A stretch of 48,151 nt of DNA, taken from NCBI GenBank assembly GCA_019694685.1, contig JAIBBM010000032.1, positions 1-48,151 on the forward strand, given 5' to 3'. The DNA is from Leptospirales bacterium (GTDB lineage: Bacteria; Spirochaetota; Leptospiria; Leptospirales; Leptonemataceae). The notes below the pieces were generated by a model, which was given only the letters and a program-made list of their open reading frames with translations, had not been told where the DNA came from and ran no database searches. Position numbers and translations under genes: made by a program. Below, one piece after another: positions 1 through 9,192 of the stretch (position 1 is its first letter; each line of letters starts with the position of its first letter).

Positions 1-948
1 GGCCAGCTGAGTCTGATGATCAAATCCAGTTCCCTGGTCTTCGATTTCATATTCCACTGCCTCGCCGGACAGTCTGTAGCGAACGTTGATCTTCCTGGCC
101 GCATACTCGCGAGCCTTTCGCCTCTGTTCGATCAATGCCAGATAACGGTCTTCCGTCATGGCAACCGTCTTTTCATCGTAGGTAATTCCCAGACTGCCAT
201 GTTCGATTGCATTGGAAAGCATCTCTCTGAGCCCAAGGCTTGCGCCAAAAACCAGCTCGTCGTCCAGCCTGCCTGCGAGGTTTCGAGTGATCCTGCTTGC
301 CATCGTCTCTACTTTAAATAGATCGCTGTCTAGAGAGTAGTGCAATTCTTCAAAGTCGAGGTTGTGAATCAACGGATCTTCTCCGGGTTCTGTTCCTCGG
401 ATGAGTATTTCTTCCGAATGAGGAAGTCTCAAGAATTCCATTCTAAATACAAATTCTGGAGTCCGGCCTCTATTGCCAAAGAGGCGAAATCGTTTTTCGT
501 ATTTTGATTTCTTTTCTGTGAGTTCAGCGAGTTCTCCCATGATCAAGACAGGCCCTACACCTGAAATATCATCGAAACTGATGAGATCAAAGAAGTTCTT
601 CCCGTTCAAATCATCGCCCAGCGCTGCGATTGCCGCTGCATTCGCGGACGTGATCTGCAAATTGGGAAGCGTTGTGAATATCAAATCAGAGGATCCTTCG
701 ATGAGGAGTCTTGCTCTTTCTTCTGCATTTGCTGCCCGGGCACCTGCATCCGTTTCACGATTGACGTTGCGATAACCACTGTTAGTCGCCACAACAGCTC
801 CAGTGATGCTGCACACAAAAATGAATGAGAACGCAATCCAGACCCAGCTCTCATTTTGCGCGGCTCTGCTCCAGCCATAGGCGGAACCAGAAACGGCAGT
901 GATTGCAATGAAGATCCACAGGCCGACTGCAAATTTACGAATGCGCAT
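1..948 (-). CDS. Membrane PAS sensor with RsbW-like ATPase domain (partial at left edge)
   Basis: The reading frame is open on the minus strand from an ATG at 948 to the window edge (316 codons seen), so the C-terminus is missing. Two hydrophobic segments (about residues 8-25 and 36-55) are followed by a PAS-like region (about 75-170) and then an HATPase_c_2 domain of the SpoIIAB/RsbW type. Its N-box reads NAIEHG near residue 249 and its G1 box reads DQGTGFD near 304. No phospho-acceptor His of a HisKA domain is visible, so it is better read as a serine-kinase/anti-sigma-like switch protein than a classical histidine kinase. The ATPase part closely resembles that of the receiver protein at 2944, including a roughly 30-residue Arg/Glu-rich insert after the N-box. 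It is divergent from the acyl-CoA synthetase gene. The domain calls are made by eye; the partner is unknown. Confidence 0.8.
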   Translation of the reverse strand, partial: MRIRKFAVGLWIFIAITAVSGSAYGWSRAAQNESWVWIAFSFIFVCSITGAVVATNSGYRNVNRETDAGARAANAEERARLLIEGSSDLIFTTLPNLQITSANAAAIAALGDDLNGKNFFDLISFDDISGVGPVLIMGELAELTEKKSKYEKRFRLFGNRGRTPEFVFRMEFLRLPHSEEILIRGTEPGEDPLIHNLDFEELHYSLDSDLFKVETMASRITRNLAGRLDDELVFGASLGLREMLSNAIEHGSLGITYDEKTVAMTEDRYLALIEQRRKAREYAARKINVRYRLSGEAVEYEIEDQGTGFDHQTQLA

Positions 949-1030
949 GCCGAATCGGGCATGCTCTGAATCCTGGGTCAATCAGAACAAATTGAATTGA
1001 CATTCCGCTATGAGGCCTGGCAGGTATGGC

Positions 1031-2944
1031 ATGCCAGATTTGACACTGCCCACCTATACAAACTACTGGATCATCCAGAAGTCCGCAGAAGCCTATCCAG
1101 ACTCCATCGCGCAAATGTTTAAGGAGGGTGGCTCAGAATACCGCTCCATCACGTTTCGCCAGATGTATGATAACATTAAGGCCATTGCGATGGGACTCAA
1201 GGAGGCAGGTGCCGCGAAGGGAGATAAGATCGGCTTGATTGCAGACGTTGGTCAGAGATGGATCTGGACCAGTCTTGGTGTCACGACCATTGGTTGCGTG
1301 GATGTGCCTCGTGGAACAGACGCGACAGAACAGGATTTGCGCTACATCTTTCATCACGCAGAATGCAAAATCATCTTTCTCGAGAACGCGAAAGTGTTTA
1401 AGAAAGTGGAGAAATTTCTAAACGAATTTCCAGGTTTGAAAACAATCGTCTTTTTTGATGATCCTGGATCCATCAGTGCACCGGGCATACAAATTGTGAC
1501 TCTTGCGTCGTTGATGGAAAACGGAAAGAAGGCCATGGGTGGAAGCGATGCGCAGTTTCACCAGATCGGTCAGTCCATTAAGGAAGACGATCTGGCAACC
1601 ATCATCTACACGTCAGGCACAACGGGCAATCCAAAGGGTGTGATGCACACGCAGAAGAGTCTTTCCTGGGAAGTAGATCATGCGATTCGCGGGATTCGAG
1701 TGCCGCCTAACGGTGTAACCATGGGGTTTCTTCCTCCCTGGCATATTGCAGAGCGCTTGATTGAACACGTGGCCATTCGCACCATCACAGCAGTTGCGTT
1801 TACTTCTGTTCCTACTCTTGCGAAGGATCTCGCTGTGGCACGTCCAACATTCCTTCTGTCTGTGCCTCGCGTGTGGGAGAGTTTCTACAATCGTGTTATG
1901 GACAATGTGAAGAAAGCGAGCAGCTTCAATCGCGGGATGTTCATGTTTTCGTCCTGGACTGCAATGCACTTCTCTTCCTACAAAGACATTCTTCTTGGTC
2001 TACAGTACAGACTGAAGAAAGAATTCATTGGGATCACATTGCTTAGAAAGCTTGGCGCATTAATTGCGCTCATATTCTTATTTGTTCCCAATCTCATCGC
2101 GCAGGCTTTGCTTGGTCGAGTCAGACAGATTCTGGGTGGTCGAGTTGATTTCGCGATTTCAGGTGCCGGTGCACTTCCAGAATACATTGATCGGTTTTTC
2201 TACTCCATTGGCGTTCCGATTGTTGAAACGTATGGAATGACGGAAACGGTCGGGGTGAGCGCGCGTCGCAAGTATCCTGGCACGGTGATTGGTACTGTGG
2301 GCGCTACATTTCCTGGAGTAGAAATCAAGCTGGTAGATGATAAAGGAAATATAGTAACGGAACCAAATGTGAAAGGCGTAGCTTATCATCGCGGTCCGCA
2401 CATCATGCTTGGCTACTACAAGGAGCCTGAAAAAACGCGCGCAGTTCTTTCAGAAGACGGCTGGTTGAACTCCGGTGACATCCTGGTCTGGACCGTGGGA
2501 GGGCAGCTGAAGTTCGCCGGTCGCGCCAAGGATACGATTGTACTCCTTGGTGGAGAAAACGTGGAGCCACAACCAATCGAAGATGCACTGGCACAGAGCG
2601 ATTTGATTGCTCAGATTGTGGTCGTGGGTCAAGACAAGAAGACTCTGGGAGCATTGATCGTTCCCAATGCAGAATCAGTGAAAAAAGCTCTGATGCTCGA
2701 AGGCAAGCAGGCTCCGGAATCCATTGAGAAATGGAATGAAGACCCGGCGATTGTATCGATGTTCAAAAACGAAATCAAAGCCCTCAATTCGGACAAGGCC
2801 GGATTCAAGAACTTTGAGAAGGTCACAGCATTCACCTTGCTCTCCAAAGAGTTTCAGCCAGGAGATGAGCTGACGCAAACTCTGAAAGTGAAGCGAAACG
2901 TTGTATTTGACAAGTATCAGAAAGAGATTGAACGTATGTATTGA
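1031..2944 (+). CDS. Long-chain fatty acid-CoA ligase (AMP-forming), FadD15-like
   Basis: This AMP-binding enzyme activates a fatty acid to acyl-AMP and then acyl-CoA. It shows the P-loop motif YTSGTTGNPKG (about residues 193-203), YGMTET near 401 and the hinge/C-terminal motif GRAKDTIVLLGGENVEP ending near 512. A hydrophobic stretch (about 335-365) suggests membrane association, as in FadD15-like synthetases. The length, 637 residues from this start, is normal for the family. An in-frame ATG at 1010 adds seven residues; I prefer 1031 because the protein then begins directly with the family-like N-terminus, but no strong Shine-Dalgarno sequence supports either. Its stop overlaps the ATG of the next gene (TGATG), so the two are probably translationally coupled. 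A paralogue lies at 45948-47861. Confidence 0.93.
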   Translation: MPDLTLPTYTNYWIIQKSAEAYPDSIAQMFKEGGSEYRSITFRQMYDNIKAIAMGLKEAGAAKGDKIGLIADVGQRWIWTSLGVTTIGCVDVPRGTDATEQDLRYIFHHAECKIIFLENAKVFKKVEKFLNEFPGLKTIVFFDDPGSISAPGIQIVTLASLMENGKKAMGGSDAQFHQIGQSIKEDDLATIIYTSGTTGNPKGVMHTQKSLSWEVDHAIRGIRVPPNGVTMGFLPPWHIAERLIEHVAIRTITAVAFTSVPTLAKDLAVARPTFLLSVPRVWESFYNRVMDNVKKASSFNRGMFMFSSWTAMHFSSYKDILLGLQYRLKKEFIGITLLRKLGALIALIFLFVPNLIAQALLGRVRQILGGRVDFAISGAGALPEYIDRFFYSIGVPIVETYGMTETVGVSARRKYPGTVIGTVGATFPGVEIKLVDDKGNIVTEPNVKGVAYHRGPHIMLGYYKEPEKTRAVLSEDGWLNSGDILVWTVGGQLKFAGRAKDTIVLLGGENVEPQPIEDALAQSDLIAQIVVVGQDKKTLGALIVPNAESVKKALMLEGKQAPESIEKWNEDPAIVSMFKNEIKALNSDKAGFKNFEKVTAFTLLSKEFQPGDELTQTLKVKRNVVFDKYQKEIERMY

Positions 2945-3849
2945 TGGACTCGCAGGTTCTCATTGTAGATGACGATCCGCTGATTGTGGATCTAGTCTTA
3001 CAGATCTTCGCCGATTCAAGTCACCGTGTATTCAAGGCGGCCAACGCAACGGAAGCAGAGAACCTGGTGCATTCGGAAAACATATCGCTCATCATCCTGG
3101 ACTGGGAGATGCCGGGAAGATCTGGCATTGATTTATTGCGGGATCTGAAGCGGGACAGGAAATACAAATATCTCCCGGTCATCATGCTCACCAGCAGATC
3201 AGATGAAGCTGATGTAAAGGCGGGCATTGGTGCGGGTGCATTTTATTATCTGACCAAACCTTTCGACAAGCGAATCCTGATGGCGCTCGTAGATAGCGCG
3301 ACTAACGACTTCAAAGCAATTCGCATCAGAGAGCAACCGGATCCATCCGTAATTTATTCCTGCGCGCGCTCTTCTGTATTTGAATTTCGCACTCCGGAGG
3401 AAGCGGTAGAGCTTGCGAAGTGGCTTGCGCGCATGTGTCCTGATGCTCAGGGAGCGCAATTAGGCCTCCAGGAAATCCTGGTCAATGCAATTGAACATGG
3501 CAACCTGGGCATCGCATACGAAGAGAAGACGCAACTCGTGCAGAAGCAGGCTCTGTACGCGGAGATGCGCCGCCGGCTCTTGATAGAACCGTACGCCAGT
3601 CGGCGAGCGCGCGTTACTTTTGAAAAGAGAGAGTCCAGTTATTCTTTCTTCATAGAAGATCAAGGTGAAGGCTTTGATTTTGACATGTTTCTTTCTCTTA
3701 CACCGGAGCGCGCGTTCTCAGAGCACGGCAGAGGGATCGCCATCGCGCGTTATTTGTGTTTTGATGAACTGGACTACGTTGCGCCCGGGAACAAGGTGCA
3801 CGCAGTCATTCGACAGAAGCACGAATCAAGGGGACAGTCTTTCGCGTAA
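2944..3849 (+). CDS. Response regulator with RsbW/SpoIIAB-like ATPase output domain
   Basis: The N-terminal receiver domain (about residues 1-118) has the acidic pocket DDD at 9-11, a phospho-acceptor Asp near 53 in LDWEMPG, the switch Thr in MLTSRSD and the Lys in LTKPF. The C-terminal half is an HATPase_c_2 domain with N-box VNAIEHG (about 179-185), G1 box DQGEGFD (about 239) and G2 box HGRGIAIAR (about 260). The likely role is to turn a phosphorelay input into control of an anti-sigma-type kinase or a STAS partner; this is inferred from the architecture. ATG at 2944 shares a base with the stop of the upstream ligase; an in-frame TTG at 2941 is the alternative. The ATPase half is a paralogue of the protein ending at position 1. 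The 3' end overlaps pdxH tail-to-tail by 24 bp. Confidence 0.9.
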   Translation: MDSQVLIVDDDPLIVDLVLQIFADSSHRVFKAANATEAENLVHSENISLIILDWEMPGRSGIDLLRDLKRDRKYKYLPVIMLTSRSDEADVKAGIGAGAFYYLTKPFDKRILMALVDSATNDFKAIRIREQPDPSVIYSCARSSVFEFRTPEEAVELAKWLARMCPDAQGAQLGLQEILVNAIEHGNLGIAYEEKTQLVQKQALYAEMRRRLLIEPYASRRARVTFEKRESSYSFFIEDQGEGFDFDMFLSLTPERAFSEHGRGIAIARYLCFDELDYVAPGNKVHAVIRQKHESRGQSFA

Positions 3850-4464
3850 CCAACCCGCGTCACTCTTGCTAAAGAGAATTCGATCGTGCAGGCGAGCGGG
3901 TCTGCCTTGCCAGAACTCCATTTTTTTCGGATTGAGTATGTATCCACCCCATTGATCCGGGATAGGAACACTGGAACCAAACTTCGCTTCTATTTCGCGT
4001 ACCTTTTGCGTAAGTACTTCGCGACTTTCAATCTTCTTGCTTTGATTGGATGCATGCGCTCCGATTCTGCTTTCCAGAGGTCTACTCTGGAAATACTCGT
4101 CCGACTCCTTTCTGCTTGTCTTTGTGATGCTTCCTTCGATTCGGACCTGTCTTTCCAGCTCAGCCCAGAAGAACAGAAGTGCAGCCTGCGGGTTTTCTGC
4201 CAGATCGTTTGCCTTGTGTGATTCGTAGTTTGTATAGAAGATAATCCCTCTTTCGTCATACCCTTTCATGAGGACGATGCGCGCAGAGGGACTGCCCTGG
4301 CGATTTGAGGTGGCCAACGTCATAGCCGTGGGCTCGCGAACTTCCGCCGCCACAGCCTCGTGGAACCATCGGTCAAAGAGAGCAAACGGATCAAATCCAG
4401 CGGATTCTTCGAGTAAACCGGCCGCTGTGTACTCTTTGCGGAGGCTGGAAGGGTCAATGGGCAT
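3826..4464 (-). CDS. pdxH: Pyridoxamine 5'-phosphate oxidase
   Basis: This FMN-dependent oxidase converts pyridoxine or pyridoxamine 5'-phosphate to pyridoxal 5'-phosphate, the last step of vitamin B6 synthesis and salvage. The 212-residue protein is the normal length. The FMN-binding landmarks are present: SARIVLMKGYDERG, then FYTNYESHKA, then VRIEGSI. So are the C-terminal family motifs PDQWGGY, EFWQGRPARLHDR and the terminal RLSP. The N-terminal region LRKEYTAAGLLEE also fits the family. It is transcribed divergently from purF with an 82-bp spacer, and it overlaps the end of the receiver-ATPase gene tail-to-tail. I see no missing key residue. Confidence 0.96.
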   Translation of the reverse strand: MPIDPSSLRKEYTAAGLLEESAGFDPFALFDRWFHEAVAAEVREPTAMTLATSNRQGSPSARIVLMKGYDERGIIFYTNYESHKANDLAENPQAALLFFWAELERQVRIEGSITKTSRKESDEYFQSRPLESRIGAHASNQSKKIESREVLTQKVREIEAKFGSSVPIPDQWGGYILNPKKMEFWQGRPARLHDRILFSKSDAGWLRERLSP

Positions 4465-4546
4465 GGTTCAACAAAACGTGCACTTTCAAGCGTTCAATCA
4501 GAAAAAAAAACATTTCCCCCGTAGCCCCTTGTGAAAACGTAGCTGT

Positions 4547-6013
4547 ATGCCCATCCGCTCCGATCTGCGTGATCGGTTCCAGGACGACCATCAGATACCG
4601 CGCGAAGAGTGCGGGATCTATGGAATCTCAGGCTGCAAGGAAGCAGCCAACTTCACCTATCTCGGTCTGTACTCTCTGCAGCACCGGGGCCAGGAAAGTG
4701 CAGGCATCGTAACCTCAGACGGCCAGAGACTGTTTCGCTACGCTGGCATGGGCCAGGTGGCACAGGTATTTACGGAAGAAAAACTCAGAGATCTATCGGG
4801 TTCTTCCGCCATCGGTCACAACCGCTATTCAACCACGGGCGCGTCTTTTCTAAGAAATGCGCAACCCATTCGCGTAGAATCCAATCTGGGTGGATTTGCT
4901 CTCGCTCACAACGGAAACCTGGTCAATGCCTGGTCGCTTCGCAGTGAGCTTGAAAGATCAGGATCGATCTTTCAGACTACGATCGACTCAGAAGTGATTG
5001 TTCACCTCATGGCGCGCAGTGGGAAGACTGATTTCCTGGACGCACTCATCTATGCACTTCGCCAGGTGGAAGGTGCCTACAGTCTCTTGATTTTGACACG
5101 CGACGCGCTCTATGCGGTGCGCGATCCAAACGGATTTCGTCCTCTCGTCATGGGAAGAAGGCAGGACGGTTCGATCGTTTTTGCATCTGAAACGTGCGCC
5201 TTTGATATTACAGACACTACGTATGAGCGCGACGTCCATCCGGGTGAAATCGTATGCGTGGATGGGAAGGGAATTACCAGTTATCATCCTTTTGAAAAAC
5301 GTGCGGAAGCACTCTGCATATTCGAGCACATCTATTTTTCTCGTCCCGATTCTCGCATTTTTGAGCAGTCAGTCTATGATGTGAGAAAGCGTCTTGGCCA
5401 GGTCCTTGCACGCGCTCATCCTTGCGATGGAGATGTGGTGGTCCCTGTTCCTGATTCGTCGACGGTAGCTGCCATTGGTTTTGCGGAAGAATCCGGAATT
5501 CCATACACCATGGGACTCATTCGATCTCATTACATTGGTCGCACCTTCATTGAGCCCGAACAGCGCATCCGCGACTTTGGTGCGAAGATCAAGTACAATG
5601 TGATTCGTTCTGCGATTGAAGGAAAACGCGTTGTGGTGATTGACGATTCGATCATGCGCGGAACCACATCGCGCAAGCTCATCAAAATGTTCAGAAGAAA
5701 TGGCGCAAAAGAAGTCCATCTTCGAATTAGCGCTCCACCTACCCGGTTTCCCTGTTACTATGGCATTGATATTCCTACAAGAGGAGAGCTCATCGCAGCC
5801 ACGCATTCTGTGGAAGAGATCATTCGATATTTGAATGTAGATTCACTGGGATACATGAGCCTGGAAGAAGCTCATTCTGCGATGATGGACGGCACCCGTG
5901 ATCGCAAATGGTGCGATGCGTGTTTCTCAGGTACATACCCGCTCAAGCTGGATCAAAACGATAATTCCAATCAGAAAGATTTGTTTCCAGAGTACCTGGT
6001 AGAAGAACGCTAA
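4547..6013 (+). CDS. purF: Amidophosphoribosyltransferase (glutamine PRPP amidotransferase)
   Basis: PurF makes phosphoribosylamine from PRPP and glutamine, the first committed step of purine synthesis. The Ntn-hydrolase nucleophile is Cys22 in EECGIYG, preceded by a 21-residue propeptide that would be removed, as in the Bacillus-type enzyme. The C-terminal PRTase domain carries the PRPP loop VVVIDDSIMRGTT. Four Cys residues sit at the positions of the Fe-S ligands of the Bacillus enzyme: the Cys in ALCIFEHIYFSRPDS, the Cys in RFPCYYGID, and the pair in WCDACFSG. This supports a processed, [4Fe-4S]-bearing enzyme. The 488-residue length fits. Its stop overlaps the stop of the large hybrid kinase gene on the other strand by 4 bp. 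Confidence 0.96.
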   Translation: MPIRSDLRDRFQDDHQIPREECGIYGISGCKEAANFTYLGLYSLQHRGQESAGIVTSDGQRLFRYAGMGQVAQVFTEEKLRDLSGSSAIGHNRYSTTGASFLRNAQPIRVESNLGGFALAHNGNLVNAWSLRSELERSGSIFQTTIDSEVIVHLMARSGKTDFLDALIYALRQVEGAYSLLILTRDALYAVRDPNGFRPLVMGRRQDGSIVFASETCAFDITDTTYERDVHPGEIVCVDGKGITSYHPFEKRAEALCIFEHIYFSRPDSRIFEQSVYDVRKRLGQVLARAHPCDGDVVVPVPDSSTVAAIGFAEESGIPYTMGLIRSHYIGRTFIEPEQRIRDFGAKIKYNVIRSAIEGKRVVVIDDSIMRGTTSRKLIKMFRRNGAKEVHLRISAPPTRFPCYYGIDIPTRGELIAATHSVEEIIRYLNVDSLGYMSLEEAHSAMMDGTRDRKWCDACFSGTYPLKLDQNDNSNQKDLFPEYLVEER

Positions 6014-9000
6014 ATCCCCGCGTCAAATTCAAAACAAACCAGAGTGAGATCATCTGGAAAGACATATGTGCCCGCAAATGCGCTTGCTTCTTCGATGAGA
6101 GTGAGCATGGACGCTTCGAGTGGAAGATTTGCCGTTTTCGTGAGAGTATCTACCAGTCTTTTTTCTTCGAACAGTTGCTTTTGAGCATTCATTACTTCTG
6201 TGATTCCATCTGTATAAAGAAGAAGTCTGTCGCCCGATTTGATTTCTAGAGTAAACTGCATCAATTGAATGGACGGTAAAATTCCGAGCATAGGTCCGCG
6301 CGTCAGCATGGGTCTGGTTTCGCCGTCGCGAATGAATAGAGGAGCTGGATGCCCTGCAGAAGCCACGGTTACAGTTTTTCTGTTCGCCGGTATCATCGCG
6401 TATTGAGCGGTGATGAAATTGCCTCCCGTTCTGCCCAGGAGTGCGCTATTGATTTGTTGGAGTAAGTCCGCCGGGCTTTCTGCGGTTGGTCCGTAGAGCG
6501 CGAAGGCAAGTTTAGTCATGGATGCAATCATCGCCGCGGCAATTCCATGGCCTGAAACATCAGCGATTAAAATTCCCAGGCTTCCATCCGGATATACGCA
6601 GAAGTCATACAAATCTCCGCCGATTCTTTCCATGGGCTTGTATCTGCATGCAATGCGAAGGCCCGGGAGTTCAGGAATTTTCGCAGGCAATAAAGTGTTT
6701 TGAATCTTGCGCGCCAGTTCGATTTCGCGCACAAGTCTTGCCTCTGTGGATTTGAGAGTGAGCAGATTGGACACTACAGACAGAAGCTCCAGCTCATTGA
6801 ACGGTTTTGCGAGATAATTGTCTGCGCCTGCCGTGTGAGCTTCCTGCCTGGTTCGCGTATCCGCTTTCGCGGTGAGCAATATTACCGGTAGAGTTTTTAG
6901 TTCAGGGTCCGCCCGCACGTTTGCAATCAGGTCGATTCCGGACATGCGCGGCATCATGAGATCTGTGATGATGAGGGAAGGGCGTCTGGATCTTACTGCA
7001 GTCCATCCGTGCTGGCCATCCGTTGTTTCTACTACTGTGTATCCGCTTCTTCGTAGAATTCCGCTGATGTATCCACGCATTCCTCTATTGTCTTCTACAA
7101 GAAGGATGGTAGTTCCCGAAGCCTGTACATGTGCGCTCGCATCATCCGCTGCCACCTCATCTGCAAGTTCAATGTCCGCCATGACGGAAACGCTTGAATC
7201 GTGTTCCGGTAGAATTTCGGAAATCTCAGGAAGCCAGAAATAGAAAGAGGCTCCGTTGCCGGGAACACTCTTAGCTGATACATGGCCGCCGTGCAGCGCG
7301 ATCAGTTCTCTTACCAGGGAAAGGCCAAGTCCAGTTCCTTCTTGATCGCGCGTAAGCGACGGTTCACTTCTTCCGAATCGTGTAAAGAGCCCGGCCTGGT
7401 TTTCGTCTGAAATTCCAGCTCCACTATCATGCACTGCCACTTCCACACCATTGTCTTTTCTATGCGCGCAAATGCGAACCCTACCGCCGGCGGGTGTGAA
7501 CTTCACAGCATTCGACAGATAGTTGTACACGCACTTTTCGATCATGTCCGGGTCTGCTGCCACTCGTGGAATGTCCCCATCTATTTGCGTTTCGATCTGG
7601 ATTCGTTTCCCGTTTGCATAAGGCTGGAATGCTTCGCTGATGGATCCGAGCATTTCGCCCAGGTTCATGGATCGTAGTCGCAGTTCCATTTTACCCGCGG
7701 CGATTTTCTGCAAATCCAGGAGTTGATTTACGAGACGAAGAAGTCTTCGCGCATTGGAAAGAACTGTGCCCAGCTCTTCTGTTGCGATTCCCTCTTTTCT
7801 TCTGACTGCATCCACGACCGGACCGTAAATCAAAGTGAGAGGAGTGCGGAGCTCGTGCGATATGTTCTGGAAAAAAGCAGTCTTTTCCTTGTCAGCCTGA
7901 AGTAGTTTTTCGGACGCCTGTCTGAGTTCATCCGTTTGCTGTCGCACTTCTTCGCGCAAATTTTGGGACAGATGTTCCGCAGTTGCAAATGCTTTTGCGG
8001 AAACGCGTGCAAGGACAGTGGCCTGAGAAAAAATCAAAACAAAAAATCCAACCGGGGTGAGGAAATCTCCGGGAATGACGCCGGCGGCCACAAGTATGTC
8101 ATTCATCCCGGCTGCACCGGCAATGCTTGCACCGCCGAGAACTGTGATCGCTCCATCTCTCTTGCGAATGGCGGCCAGAGCAATGCCGTAGATCATGTAA
8201 ACGATCATGATTGCAGCGGCCAATAGATAGATCCAGTTTTTCTCAGAGTAAATGCGAGTGGGAAGGAAGATCGTGGCTGCGATGAAAGGCACCGCCATTA
8301 CGGCCTGGATTCGCGGGAAGATCCTGTGAATTTCACGCGGGAACAGGGATTGAAAGAAAAATGACGAAACGGGAATCATTAGATAGAAGGCCAGGAATTC
8401 CACCTTCATTTGCATCTCAAATGTGCCGGGCCCGAGAAGGCGAGGAATTGCGTTTTCTGTCCCGATGATGCGCAGCATGCAAAGAAAGGAAAGTGCCGAA
8501 AACCAGATGTTGCGCAGGTCTTGAATACGCACAAGCCACCATACAATGTGGTAGAGCGTCATGACAAACAGGATGCCAGCCAGTGCGAAACTCAGCGCGT
8601 CTCGTCTAATCTGTGCTATGCGAAGCAGGTCATGATTCCCGATGCGAATAGGAGAACCCGGGCCCCCGAGGGAATAGTCGAAGTTGCTCACCTGGAGTGT
8701 GAATTCAGGGTCTCTGAGGCAGTCTGTTGGGAGTTTACCCAGTCTAGGAGTGAGATCTGCCATATCCGGCTCCCACGTGGACCCAACTCTTCCGGTACTT
8801 GCGATTAGATTCTTTGCGCAGTAAAGTGCATACGCAGTTCTTGCTTCCTTTATGTAAACTGCGGTGTCCGGCGGCAGATCTCCTTTTGTTCGCAGAATGA
8901 ATGTCGCATAACGGTGGCCGGAAGGTTGCCCCGCCGCAAGAGGTTCCACGTCATTCCAGTATCCAGGTAGCTTGAAAAACGAAGATCCGTGGTGCGCACT

Positions 9001-9192
9001 GTCTGGAGGAATGATCTGATTCCAGGCTGCTTCCCATTCTCCGTCCAGAGTTACAATGCTTCCATCCCGGATGGAAATTCTTGCTGACCCTTTGCTTGCC
9101 CCTAGCTTTTCCACCGGTGCGCCGCATTGAGTTGTGAGAAACAATGCTACCAGCGCACCTGGAATCGCCGCGAGCCTGGTGCACGTCGTCAT
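6010..9192 (-). CDS. DISM-type receptor hybrid histidine kinase with receiver and SpoIIE PP2C output
   Basis: This 1060-residue signalling protein combines five modules. A short signal sequence ends at a lipobox-like TTQC (about residue 23). A jelly-roll extracytoplasmic domain of the 7TMR-DISMED2 type follows (about 40-190, DGEWEAAW and PGYWNDV), then about seven membrane helices (205-400). The histidine kinase has SHELRTP with His near 446 and an HATPase domain with DSGAG and GTGLGLS. A receiver carries the Asp near 742 (ITDLMMPRMSG). The C-terminal SpoIIE-type PP2C has GGDLYD, ADVSGHG near 878 and a terminal DDLTLV. So one polypeptide can sense, autophosphorylate, receive phosphate and dephosphorylate a partner, probably a STAS protein (inferred). 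No clear Shine-Dalgarno sequence precedes the ATG at 9192. The gene is convergent with purF. Confidence 0.92.
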   Translation of the reverse strand: MTTCTRLAAIPGALVALFLTTQCGAPVEKLGASKGSARISIRDGSIVTLDGEWEAAWNQIIPPDSAHHGSSFFKLPGYWNDVEPLAAGQPSGHRYATFILRTKGDLPPDTAVYIKEARTAYALYCAKNLIASTGRVGSTWEPDMADLTPRLGKLPTDCLRDPEFTLQVSNFDYSLGGPGSPIRIGNHDLLRIAQIRRDALSFALAGILFVMTLYHIVWWLVRIQDLRNIWFSALSFLCMLRIIGTENAIPRLLGPGTFEMQMKVEFLAFYLMIPVSSFFFQSLFPREIHRIFPRIQAVMAVPFIAATIFLPTRIYSEKNWIYLLAAAIMIVYMIYGIALAAIRKRDGAITVLGGASIAGAAGMNDILVAAGVIPGDFLTPVGFFVLIFSQATVLARVSAKAFATAEHLSQNLREEVRQQTDELRQASEKLLQADKEKTAFFQNISHELRTPLTLIYGPVVDAVRRKEGIATEELGTVLSNARRLLRLVNQLLDLQKIAAGKMELRLRSMNLGEMLGSISEAFQPYANGKRIQIETQIDGDIPRVAADPDMIEKCVYNYLSNAVKFTPAGGRVRICAHRKDNGVEVAVHDSGAGISDENQAGLFTRFGRSEPSLTRDQEGTGLGLSLVRELIALHGGHVSAKSVPGNGASFYFWLPEISEILPEHDSSVSVMADIELADEVAADDASAHVQASGTTILLVEDNRGMRGYISGILRRSGYTVVETTDGQHGWTAVRSRRPSLIITDLMMPRMSGIDLIANVRADPELKTLPVILLTAKADTRTRQEAHTAGADNYLAKPFNELELLSVVSNLLTLKSTEARLVREIELARKIQNTLLPAKIPELPGLRIACRYKPMERIGGDLYDFCVYPDGSLGILIADVSGHGIAAAMIASMTKLAFALYGPTAESPADLLQQINSALLGRTGGNFITAQYAMIPANRKTVTVASAGHPAPLFIRDGETRPMLTRGPMLGILPSIQLMQFTLEIKSGDRLLLYTDGITEVMNAQKQLFEEKRLVDTLTKTANLPLEASMLTLIEEASAFAGTYVFPDDLTLVCFEFDAGI

